DNA of 6,106 bases, taken from positions 1 through 6,106 of the forward strand of contig CAJKZL010000208.1 of the NCBI GenBank assembly GCA_905204385.1. The letters run 5' to 3'. Numbering within the stretch: the first letter of the stretch is position 1; each line of letters starts with the position of its first letter. The notes under the pieces were generated by a model. It made no database searches. It had not been told where the DNA came from and saw only the letters and a list, made by a program, of their open reading frames with translations. This document shows, in pieces, positions 1 through 5,465 of the stretch. The translations under genes and the position numbers were made by a program. This DNA comes from an uncultured Odoribacter sp. GTDB taxonomy: Bacteria > Bacteroidota > Bacteroidia > Bacteroidales > Marinifilaceae.

Positions 1-109
1 TAAACCTAAAAATCACTCTACCTATGAAAATGTATACCGAGGTGATCGGTTATCATGTTTACGATAACCTCGGTATACATTTTCATAGGTAGAGTGATTT
101 TTAGGTTTA
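1..109. repeat. Large near-perfect palindrome (43-bp inverted arms)
   Basis: Bases 1-43 are the exact reverse complement of bases 67-109. Bases 51-54 (tatc) also pair with 63-66 (gata), with a 7-base bulge (gatcggt, 44-50) between the two stems and an 8-base loop (55-62). Part of the bulge repeats the end of the arm, so ggttatc (48-54) can instead pair with gataacc (63-69). The arms are AT-rich and contain no gene. The left arm starts at the very first base of the window, so its true length is unknown. It may be a contig edge created by an inverted repeat, an assembly fold-back, or a real cruciform-forming element. No T-run follows on either strand, so it is not a classical intrinsic terminator. 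Confidence 0.9.
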
Positions 110-110
110 T

Positions 111-176
111 GGTCTACGATCGGATTTACTGCTGCCGGATAAAGGTGAGTCCGGGCCGTAAATCGGATCGTAGACC
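111..176. repeat. Second inverted repeat, compound hairpin after ureC
   Basis: Bases 111-129 pair with 158-176 (19 positions, one G-G mismatch at 122/165). Inside, ccgga (135-139) pairs with tccgg (150-154) around a 10-base loop. On the minus strand the hairpin begins 11 bases after the ureC stop, where an operon terminator could lie, but the T-run of an intrinsic terminator is missing. It abuts the larger palindrome at 1-109 with a single base between them. It may act as an mRNA 3'-end stabiliser or processing structure, or belong to a repeat family. Function is inference; the pairing is seen directly. Confidence 0.85.
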
Positions 177-187
177 GAAAGTATAGG

Positions 188-778
188 TTAACTGAACCAG
201 TAAAGCTGGCCTAAAGAAAATTTCTCTGCCGGCTTGGCATAGGCTTGCTTACCGTCGATGAACACTTCGAAGGTTTCGGGATTCACATCGATTTTCGGCA
301 TATTTCCGTTCAGGACCATATGAGGTTTACCGATCTGGCGGCATCCGTGTACGGGATAGACGATCCGTTGCAGTCCGTATTTTTCTTTGATTCCTGCATC
401 GTGTGAAGCGCGGGAAACAAAAGATACGCAACTTTTGGGCTGTGCGCCGCCGAAGCTTCCGTACATCGGACGGTAGTATATCGGTTGCGGGGTGGGCAAG
501 GAAGCATTCGGGTCGCCCATGATCGCCCAGTTGATCATTCCGCCTTTGATGACTAATTTCGGCTTGGTACCGAAGAATGCCGGTTCCCACAATACAAGGT
601 CCGCCATTTTTCCTTTCTCGATAGAACCTAAAATGTCGGAAAAGCCATAAGTGATAGCGGGATTGATCGTTAACTTGGCCAGGTATCTCAGGATGCGGAA
701 ATTATCGTTCTGATCGGAGTCTTCGGCGAGCTTTCCCCTTACTTGTTTCATATAGTCGGCCATTTGGAAGGCACGCAT
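188..778 (-). CDS. ureC: UreC C-terminal part (196 aa)
   Basis: This continues the same reading frame after the TAA at 785-787 and corresponds to residues 377-572 of intact UreC. Recognisable urease alpha blocks in order are [57 protein letters not shown] and YRPMYG, ending in LGQLYWFS where other ureases end in a similar aromatic tail. The ATG at 776-778 lies six bases after the stop, so termination and re-initiation could in principle make this piece separately. That would give a split alpha subunit, for which I know no precedent. It holds no nickel ligand. It most likely represents the untranslated 3' part of an interrupted gene, or normal coding sequence if the stop is an error. Confidence 0.7.
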   Translation of the reverse strand: MRAFQMADYMKQVRGKLAEDSDQNDNFRILRYLAKLTINPAITYGFSDILGSIEKGKMADLVLWEPAFFGTKPKLVIKGGMINWAIMGDPNASLPTPQPIYYRPMYGSFGGAQPKSCVSFVSRASHDAGIKEKYGLQRIVYPVHGCRQIGKPHMVLNGNMPKIDVNPETFEVFIDGKQAYAKPAEKFSLGQLYWFS

Positions 779-784
779 AAAGTT

Positions 785-1906
785 TTAACCTACCCGTCCC
801 ATAGCCTGTGAATCGGACGAAACCATGGAGATAACTCCCAGATCGTGCAGGATATTTTCTGCAGCCTGTGTTTCAGGTCTTACCCGGCTTTCTGCGAAGG
901 AGACATCGGAAGGAATCTTCGGGTTGAGGTTGTGACATACCATGATCATGTCGAATAATTCCGCCTGTGAATTTATTCCGAAAGGAAGGGTGGGGTTGGT
1001 CGATGAAGGTAAAACATTCGCCAGGGAAGCCACCTTCAGCAAGTCGGGAGCATGGCCTCCGCCGGCGCCTTCCGTGTGGTAGGTATGTATGGTGCGTCCG
1101 TCTATGGCGGCAATGGTATCCTCTACATATCCGCCTTCGTTAAGGGTATCGGTGTGGATGGCTACCTGTACGTCGTATTCGTCTGCAATGGACATAGTTG
1201 CCCGGATAGCTGCCGGGGTGCTTCCCCAGTCTTCGTGGATTTTGAAGCCACAGGCACCGGCCATGACTTGTTCGTATAAAGGTCTGCGGACCGAACAGTT
1301 TCCTTTTCCCAGAAATCCGTAGTTTACGGGCAGGCCGTCGATGGCTTGGAGCATGCGTTTCATATTCCAGGTTCCGGAGGTGATGGTCGTTCCATTGGTT
1401 CCGTCGGTCGGTCCTACTCCACCACCCACCAGCGTGGTGACCCCGTTGCTGAGGCAATGGTAGGCTTGTTGGGGGGCAATCATATGGACGTGTCCGTCGA
1501 TAGCGGCGGGAGTTAAAATCAAGTGTTCTCCGGAGATGGCATCGGTGGCGGCTCCGGTTACCAGGTCGGGGCTGACGCCGCGCATGATGTTCGGGTTTCC
1601 GGCTTTGCCGATACCTGCAATTTTCCCGTCTTTGATGCCTACGTCGGCTTTGATGACGCCTAATTTAGGGTCGATAATGGTTACATTCGTGATGACCAGG
1701 TCCAGGGTTCCCCCTTCAGCCGTTGTGGTATTGGCCAACCCCATGCCGTCGCGCAGGGTTTTACCTCCCCCGTAGATCACTTCGTCTCCGTAGACGCAAA
1801 GATCTTCTGTGATTTCTGCATAAAGCTCGGTATCGCCGAGGCGGATTTTATCCCCCACGGTAGGACCGTAAAGGTCGTTATATTGTTGTCTTGATATTGT
1901 TGCCAT
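785..1906 (-). CDS. ureC: UreC N-terminal part (373 aa), with the full active site
   Basis: This is the product expected if the internal TAA terminates translation. It has the urease alpha N-terminal domain (about residues 1-130) and most of the metal-dependent amidohydrolase barrel. Visible active-site residues, all offset by +5 from Klebsiella aerogenes numbering, are His139 and His141 (GHVHM), Lys222, the carbamylated nickel-bridging lysine (GFKIHEDWG), His224, His251 ([10 protein letters not shown]), His277 ([12 protein letters not shown]), flap Cys324 and catalytic His325 (MVCHNL), Arg341 and Asp365 ([11 protein letters not shown]). The chain ends eight residues after Asp365. It lacks the last strands and helices of the barrel and the C-terminal packing region, so by itself it is unlikely to fold or assemble stably (inference). 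Confidence 0.85.
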   Translation of the reverse strand: MATISRQQYNDLYGPTVGDKIRLGDTELYAEITEDLCVYGDEVIYGGGKTLRDGMGLANTTTAEGGTLDLVITNVTIIDPKLGVIKADVGIKDGKIAGIGKAGNPNIMRGVSPDLVTGAATDAISGEHLILTPAAIDGHVHMIAPQQAYHCLSNGVTTLVGGGVGPTDGTNGTTITSGTWNMKRMLQAIDGLPVNYGFLGKGNCSVRRPLYEQVMAGACGFKIHEDWGSTPAAIRATMSIADEYDVQVAIHTDTLNEGGYVEDTIAAIDGRTIHTYHTEGAGGGHAPDLLKVASLANVLPSSTNPTLPFGINSQAELFDMIMVCHNLNPKIPSDVSFAESRVRPETQAAENILHDLGVISMVSSDSQAMGRVG

Positions 1907-1908
1907 AA

Positions 1909-2427
1909 TTATTGTTGTTGTTGTTTGTTCTTTTTCTGAAGATCGGCCTCGGCACTGGCTTCGTCCGTCATTTTAAATCCCAGATTTTTGGCTTTTTCGA
2001 TCGCTAACAGACGTTGCGGGAAATAGGTGGGAGCATCTTCGTCTCCCGTGAAACCCTGTACCAGTCCGTTGAATCCCATTACATATTGTTTGCCTGAATA
2101 AGCAACGACTTCGACTTCTTTTTCGTCGCCCGGTTCAAAACGGACAGCAGTCGTGGAAGGGATGTTCAGGTGGCAACCGTAAGCTTTTGCCCGGTCGAAT
2201 TCCAGGTAGCGGTTGACTTCAAAAAAATGGAAATGGGAACCGATTTGTATGGGACGGTCTCCTGTGTTGTGAACAACCAATTTGGCCGTATATCTTCCTT
2301 CATTATAGGTGATGGGTTGATCGCTCAGGACTTCTCCTCCGACTCCCACGCGTTGTTCGGGGCTATAACCCGGAGTAACTGGGTCCTGTTTCGATGCGTT
2401 TGAAGTTTTATTATTGTTGTCTGCCAT
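1909..2427 (-). CDS. ureB: Urease beta subunit UreB with extended ends
   Basis: UreB is the beta-sandwich structural subunit that packs with UreA and UreC in the urease trimer. The core runs from about residue 28 (VGVGGEVL) to 126 and shows the family signatures [20 protein letters not shown] (53-72), [20 protein letters not shown] (89-100) and GFNGLVQGF (118-126). Typical stand-alone bacterial UreB is roughly 100-110 residues; this one is 172. It has a polar Asn/Ser-rich N-terminal extension of about 27 residues and a charged C-terminal extension of about 46 residues ending in four glutamines from a (CAA)4 run. The start is six bases after the ureA stop, and its TAA is two bases before the ureC ATG, so the three genes form one operon. 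No interruption is visible. Confidence 0.95.
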   Translation of the reverse strand: MADNNNKTSNASKQDPVTPGYSPEQRVGVGGEVLSDQPITYNEGRYTAKLVVHNTGDRPIQIGSHFHFFEVNRYLEFDRAKAYGCHLNIPSTTAVRFEPGDEKEVEVVAYSGKQYVMGFNGLVQGFTGDEDAPTYFPQRLLAIEKAKNLGFKMTDEASAEADLQKKNKQQQQ

Positions 2428-2433
2428 GATTTT

Positions 2434-2736
2434 CTATTTTATCGGGTGGTGAATACTTATCAAACGGCTGCCATCGGTGAAGACAGCTTCGACCTGGATC
2501 AGGGTAATCATATCGGCCACCCCTTCCATGACATCGTCTTTGGTCTATACTTTTGTGGAATCGGTCATCACCAGTTCCAGGGTCTTTCCTTCGCGGGCTC
2601 CTTCCAGTGCCGCCGAGCTGATATAAGCAACAGCTTCGGGGTAATTGAGTTTAAGCCCTTTTTCTTTGCGTCGCCCGGCAATGGCACCTAGCGACAACAA
2701 CAATAGCTTGTCAATTTCTCTCGGTGTTAAATGCAT
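2434..2736 (-). pseudogene. ureA: Urease gamma subunit UreA, full length but with one in-frame stop
   Basis: UreA is the small structural subunit of urease. From ATG (2734-2736) to TAG (2434-2436) the frame spans 100 residue positions, exactly the usual gamma length. It starts with the hallmark [13 protein letters not shown], followed by [16 protein letters not shown] and LEGAREGKT. Codon 64 (2545-2547) is TAG, after which the frame resumes with [25 protein letters not shown] and IHHPIK, all typical of the family. Other UreA proteins usually have Leu here (V-L-T), so a TTG-to-TAG change accounts for the stop. Translated as written, a 63-residue product (2545-2736) would result, lacking the C-terminal third. 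It is the first gene of the operon; the sequence just upstream is A-rich, as is common before Bacteroidetes genes. Confidence 0.93.
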
Positions 2737-2823
2737 AGTTTTTCTTTTAATAGTTTAGTGGTTCTTTTGATCAGTATAGGCCCTTTTGCCTACCCTGCTA
2801 ACATCCATACTACGTTGAAATTG

Positions 2824-2835
2824 AAAACATGTTTT
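2824..2835. promoter_or_regulatory. 12-bp perfect palindrome AAAACATGTTTT, possible operator
   Basis: AAAACATGTTTT is perfectly self-complementary and lies about 90 bases upstream of the ureA start. Symmetry of this size suits a dimeric helix-turn-helix regulator. I recognise no specific regulator site in it, and in AT-rich DNA such a palindrome can arise by chance. Confidence 0.25.
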
Positions 2836-2945
2836 ATAATTCCGAAGGAAAAATCTGTTTTGTGACGGAATCTAAATAAAATGAAAATAGAAACAACTAT
2901 TCGGAAGACGACACGTAAAAAGGGTATTCACCTAAATCAATAAAC

Positions 2946-3053
2946 ATGAAAATGCAAATTCATCGGATAGTGAAAAGGCTGCTCAAAGCGCCGGCTATCT
3001 ATCAATCGGAACATGATCCTTTCCTGCTTGGCAACATTGCTAAAGAGGCGTGA
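2946..3053 (+). CDS. Doubtful small ORF (35 aa)
   Basis: ATG at 2946 opens a 35-codon frame beginning MKMQIHRIVKRLLKAP and ending in TGA at 3051-3053, inside a hairpin. The N-terminal half is basic and could form an amphipathic helix. I recognise no family and see no ribosome-binding or start signal beyond a run of A residues. A 20-codon frame (2881-2943) ends just before it. It could be a leader peptide of a transcript running toward the receptor gene, but is more likely chance. Confidence 0.12.
   Translation: MKMQIHRIVKRLLKAPAIYQSEHDPFLLGNIAKEA
2955..2987 (-). promoter_or_regulatory. Candidate Bacteroidetes-type promoter for the urease operon
   Basis: Read on the minus strand, TTTG (2984-2987) is followed after 21 bases by TGAATTTG (2955-2962). 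This compares with the Bacteroides -33 TTTG / -7 TAnnTTTG consensus: a full match at -33 and five of six fixed positions at -7, with spacing at the long end of the usual range. Transcription would start near 2948-2950 and leave a 5' leader of roughly 210 bases before ureA. It is the best match I found in the region on this strand, but the motif is short and a chance match is possible. Confidence 0.3.
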
Positions 3054-3088
3054 TCGGGACGATCAGCAGGAAAGCCATATCGCCTCTT
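3019..3088 (+). ncRNA. Interlocked inverted repeats, possible pseudoknot RNA
   Basis: Three pairings are visible. Stem A is ctttcctgct (3019-3028) with agcaggaaag (3065-3074), 10 bp. Stem B is aagaggcg (3043-3050) with cgcctctt (3081-3088), 8 bp. Hairpin C is tgatcg (3051-3056) with cgatca (3060-3065), 6 bp and a 3-base loop. The order A-B-A'-B' is the topology of a pseudoknot, or of two competing folds. It lies about 490 bases before the receptor start. I match it to no known riboswitch or small RNA class. The pairing is direct; an RNA role and its strand are inference. Confidence 0.3.
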
Positions 3089-3110
3089 GCACACTTTTTT
3101 TCTTCCGTGT

Positions 3111-3135
3111 GGATTTTACGAAAAATCCTGTTTTT
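3111..3135 (+). terminator. Terminator-like AT-rich hairpin with T-run
   Basis: GGATTTT (3111-3117) pairs with AAAATCC (3122-3128) around a 4-base loop, followed after two bases by TTTTT (3131-3135). The stem is only 7 bp and AT-rich, so any termination would be weak. It follows the interlocked repeats at 3019-3088 and could end a short leader or small RNA transcribed toward the receptor. Confidence 0.3.
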
Positions 3136-3235
3136 ATCTCCCAAAATCTTACCTGAAATTTTCAGGCATTCTCCGGATGTTTTTTCCGGTCCGGCGTGTA
3201 TTTGTCATTCTTTGCGATGGCCGGGATATGCCTAT

Positions 3236-3266
3236 GTACGGTCTGTTTTTCTGTTACTGACCGTAC
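3236..3266. repeat. 8-bp perfect inverted repeat gtacggtc / gaccgtac
   Basis: gtacggtc (3236-3243) and gaccgtac (3259-3266) are exact reverse complements separated by 15 T-rich bases. It could be a hairpin in a leader RNA or a two-half-site operator. No T-run follows, so it is not a terminator. Confidence 0.4.
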
Positions 3267-3370
3267 CTGAATTATGTCTTAAAAACAGATTGTGTCCTTA
3301 ACCTTGAAAAGGACGGTTTTGCCGTGCGATACAAGTTCGCAGCAGGAGGATAGTGTTTTGATGTTATATG

Positions 3371-3390
3371 CGATAGGAAAATTCCTGTCG
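3371..3390. repeat. Short inverted repeat around aggaaaattcct
   Basis: cgataggaa (3371-3379) pairs with ttcctgtcg (3382-3390) with one G-T wobble; the centre aggaaaattcct is a perfect 12-base palindrome. Its spacing suits either an RNA hairpin with an AT loop or a compact protein-binding site. No function is recognised. Confidence 0.35.
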
Positions 3391-3457
3391 GCAAACAAGC
3401 CTCGATAGGGGAGAAGTGCCTTGCTTCTCGTCTGTTTTTGCAGGCCTGTATTTCCTG

Positions 3458-3496
3458 CGACGCAGTACGTCGGGTATCATCCGGCATACCCTTTTT
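3458..3496 (+). terminator. Tandem hairpins with T-run before the receptor gene, possible attenuator
   Basis: A small hairpin, cgacg (3458-3462) with cgtcg (3468-3472), is followed at once by gggtat (3472-3477) pairing with ataccc (3486-3491) around an 8-base loop, then TTTTT (3492-3496). The second hairpin with its T-run looks like a short intrinsic terminator on the plus strand. The two stems share base 3472. It lies 71 bases before the receptor ATG, which is where attenuators and riboswitch expression platforms sit. I recognise no ligand-binding aptamer upstream, so it may simply end an upstream transcript. Confidence 0.4.
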
Positions 3497-3544
3497 ATGC
3501 CTATCTTTATTTAGAGGAAGGCTTACACTTTATACAAGATTTTA

Positions 3545-3569
3545 ACACGGATAAACTATATACACGGAT
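3545..3569 (+). repeat. Direct repeat ACACGGAT overlapping the receptor start codon
   Basis: ACACGGAT occurs at 3545-3552 and again at 3562-3569, with nine AT-rich bases between; the second copy runs into the ATG at 3568-3570. Tandem half-sites 17 bases apart over a start could bind a repressor or influence translation. Chance duplication is also possible. Confidence 0.35.
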
Positions 3570-5454
3570 GAAACATAGATTAATTCTTTTAGGTCTGGTT
3601 TGCCTGGCCTTTTGTCAGATGGGTTTCGCACAGAAACCGAAGGCGGATACCGCTGTCGTTTTGGAGCAAGCGGTGATAACAGGTAACCGGACGTTGGTAA
3701 ACCGCAACAACGTGCCTATGAATATTACGGTTATCGGGCGGGAAGAAATCGAGAATAGTAGTGAGTCGGCTTTGTTGCCGGTACTTTCGGAACGGGTTCC
3801 GGGTTTATTTGTTTCGGAACGGGGAATTACCGGATTCGGCGTGGCCAGCGGAGCGGCCGGAGGGATTTCGATCCGCGGGGTGGGCGGATCTCCTAATACT
3901 CAAATGTTGGTGTTGATCGACGGGCATCCCCAGTTTATGGGGCTTATGGGCCATCCGCTTCCGGATGCTTACGTGGCCTCGGACGTGGAACGGGTGGAAG
4001 TCGTACGTGGGCCGGCTTCCCTGCTCTATGGAACGAATGCCATGGGAGGAGTTATCAATATCATTACCCGCAGGCAAAACCAGGATGGGGTGTCGCTCAA
4101 TGCAAGGGCTATGGCCGGAAGTTATAATACCCAGAAGTATATGGGAAATATAGGGGCACGAAAAGGCGGCCTGGATGCCTATATTTCGGTGAATCATGAC
4201 CGTACGGACGGAGACCGGGATAATTCCGCCTTCCACATCACCAATGGGTTTGCCAATATCGGTATCGCTTTAACCAAACATTTGCGTTTACGGGCGGACC
4301 TGAGCGTGGCCGATTTTGAAGCGGAAAATCCCGGCCCGGTGAGTAAGCCGATTTTTGATAATGTCGTAGACGTGATCCGGGGGATGGCTTCGGTCGCGCT
4401 GGAGAATCAATCCAAGCATCTCGACGGGGGATTGGCTTTCTTTTACAATTGGGGAGACCATAAAATCAACGACGGTTATACGAAAGGAGAAAATCCTCTG
4501 GATTACCGATACCGTTCCAAGGACGATGCCTATGGACTGCTTTTTTATCAGATACTCAAACCTTGGAAAGGAAATATGATCACCTTGGGTTTCGATTATA
4601 AAACGTATGGTGGTAAAGCGTGGAACCGCTTTCTCAATGGCAAGCCCGACAAAGTGATGGTGGATACGTCTTCTTACGATTTGGGCGGATACGCTATTTT
4701 CCAGCAGAATTTGTTTAAAAATCATTTTACGATCAATGGGGGAGGACGTCTGGAACACAATAAATCGTACGGAAATAAGTGGATTCCTCAGGCGGGCATC
4801 GCCATTCGTCCCACCGATAATGCGGTCATTAAATCCAGTTTCTCGAAAGGTTTCCGCAATCCTACTATCCGGGAGATGTTTATGTGGGCTCCGGCAAATC
4901 CCGATCTTAAACCGGAAGAAATGACCAATTACGAGGTTGTGTTGGAACATCGGTTTTTCCATCAGCATGTCGATATCGAAGTTTCCGGTTTCTTTGCCGA
5001 AGGGAAAAATCTCATCCAAACCCAGATGGTGGATGACCGTCCTAAAAATGTGAATGCCGGTAATTTTCGTAACAAAGGGATAGAAGCGGCTGTGAGCATG
5101 GATATTACGAAATATTTACGATTGAGCGGAAACTATTCCTATCTCTATATGCAGAAGCCGGTGTTAAATTCACCGGAGCGGCAGTTGTATGTCAATGTGA
5201 ATATACATACCCGAAAATGGAATATAGATGTCGGTTACCGGAATATCAACGGGCTTTATTTGGTTACGGGGAAAGCTCCCGTTCAGGAGGATTATGACTT
5301 GCTGAATGCGAGGATTTCCTATAAGATTTTCCCCGCTCTGACTCTTTTTGCCAAGGGAGAAAACCTTACCCGCGAGAAATATCAGATTATCGACGGTTAT
5401 CCGATGCCGGGGGCTGTATTTTTCGGTGGCTTGCATTTATCTATCAACCGTTAA
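3568..5454 (+). CDS. TonB-dependent outer-membrane receptor (small BtuB/FepA/CirA type)
   Basis: This 628-residue receptor imports a ligand across the outer membrane using TonB energy. The start at 3568 is chosen because it gives a clear signal peptide, MKHRLILLGLVCLAFCQMGFAQ; the frame stays open back to a TTG at 3421, but the extra 49 residues look non-coding. Next come a TonB-box-like stretch (VVLEQAVITGNR, 30-41), a plug domain (about 45-168, with ISIRGVGGSPNTQMLVLIDG, RVEVVRGPASLLYGTNAMGG and VINIITR), then a beta-barrel to the C-terminal strand FFGGLHLSINR. The C-terminal block GENLTREKYQIIDGYPMPG is typical of vitamin B12, siderophore and metal receptors. There is no N-terminal carboxypeptidase-like domain and no SusD partner, so it is not a glycan SusC. 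The substrate cannot be read from sequence; nickel, because of urease nearby, is only a guess. The nucleoside hydrolase 11 bases downstream is probably co-transcribed. Confidence 0.93.
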   Translation: MKHRLILLGLVCLAFCQMGFAQKPKADTAVVLEQAVITGNRTLVNRNNVPMNITVIGREEIENSSESALLPVLSERVPGLFVSERGITGFGVASGAAGGISIRGVGGSPNTQMLVLIDGHPQFMGLMGHPLPDAYVASDVERVEVVRGPASLLYGTNAMGGVINIITRRQNQDGVSLNARAMAGSYNTQKYMGNIGARKGGLDAYISVNHDRTDGDRDNSAFHITNGFANIGIALTKHLRLRADLSVADFEAENPGPVSKPIFDNVVDVIRGMASVALENQSKHLDGGLAFFYNWGDHKINDGYTKGENPLDYRYRSKDDAYGLLFYQILKPWKGNMITLGFDYKTYGGKAWNRFLNGKPDKVMVDTSSYDLGGYAIFQQNLFKNHFTINGGGRLEHNKSYGNKWIPQAGIAIRPTDNAVIKSSFSKGFRNPTIREMFMWAPANPDLKPEEMTNYEVVLEHRFFHQHVDIEVSGFFAEGKNLIQTQMVDDRPKNVNAGNFRNKGIEAAVSMDITKYLRLSGNYSYLYMQKPVLNSPERQLYVNVNIHTRKWNIDVGYRNINGLYLVTGKAPVQEDYDLLNARISYKIFPALTLFAKGENLTREKYQIIDGYPMPGAVFFGGLHLSINR

Positions 5455-5465
5455 CCGATCGGGCT

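Larger units (their letters stand above)
188..1906 (-). pseudogene. ureC: Urease alpha subunit UreC, full length but with one in-frame stop
   Basis: UreC carries the nickel active site of urease, which hydrolyses urea to ammonia and carbamate in the cytoplasm. From ATG (1904-1906) to TAA (188-190) the frame spans 572 residue positions, the normal family length. A TAA at 785-787 replaces codon 374. The conserved sequence GRVG stands before it and [10 protein letters not shown] after it, in the same frame; GAA (Glu) is the expected codon, so one G-to-T change explains the stop. No other frameshift or stop is seen. The start lies two bases after the ureB stop, so the genes are translationally close. 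It may be a recent nonsense mutation, a sequencing error, or a gene read through or re-initiated. Family identity is certain; functional status is not. Confidence 0.93.
2737..3567. other. Long divergent intergenic region, rich in inverted repeats
   Basis: These 831 bases separate the divergent ureA and TonB-receptor genes. No open frame here has the composition or motifs of a real protein. Instead there are many short inverted repeats, listed separately where strong. Further small ones are cacac/gtgtg (3090-3094/3107-3111), cctga/tcagg (3152-3156/3162-3166), ccgga/tccgg (3173-3177/3185-3189), ctgttttt/aaaaacag (3243-3250/3281-3288) and gagaag/cttctc (3411-3416/3424-3429). I looked for cobalamin, TPP and fluoride riboswitch core motifs, which would fit a receptor or urease leader, and did not recognise any. 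It probably holds both promoters and one or two structured leaders. Confidence 0.7.

Noticed and set aside
2815..2840. TTGAAA and TATAAT on the plus strand as a sigma-70 promoter
   Set aside because: The spacing is only 14 bases instead of about 17, and Bacteroidetes promoters do not follow this consensus.
2881..2943. A 20-residue plus-strand frame beginning MKIETTIRK
   Set aside because: Too short, no family, no start signal; likely chance in an A-rich stretch.
3050..3301. An 83-residue plus-strand frame in the intergenic region
   Set aside because: It runs through several hairpins and T-runs, has no recognisable motif, and is rich in residues typical of non-coding AT-rich DNA.
3272..3487. 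A 71-residue minus-strand frame
   Set aside because: No family resemblance, overlaps hairpins, and has no plausible partner or start context.
3502..3509. TATCTTTA as a -7 element for the receptor gene
   Set aside because: Five of six fixed positions match, but no TTTG lies at the required distance upstream, so support is too thin to annotate.
3421..3567. A 49-residue N-terminal extension of the receptor from a TTG codon
   Set aside because: The added residues resemble no domain, they cross the terminator-like hairpin at 3472-3496, and the ATG at 3568 gives a textbook signal peptide.
3090..3567. A cobalamin or TPP riboswitch before the TonB receptor
   Set aside because: I looked for the conserved core boxes of both classes and found none.
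4288..5019. A 243-residue open frame on the minus strand
   Set aside because: It is antisense to the barrel of the well-supported TonB receptor and shows no family motif; a mirror frame of a real gene. The same holds for the minus frames at 3805-4236 and 5170-5436.
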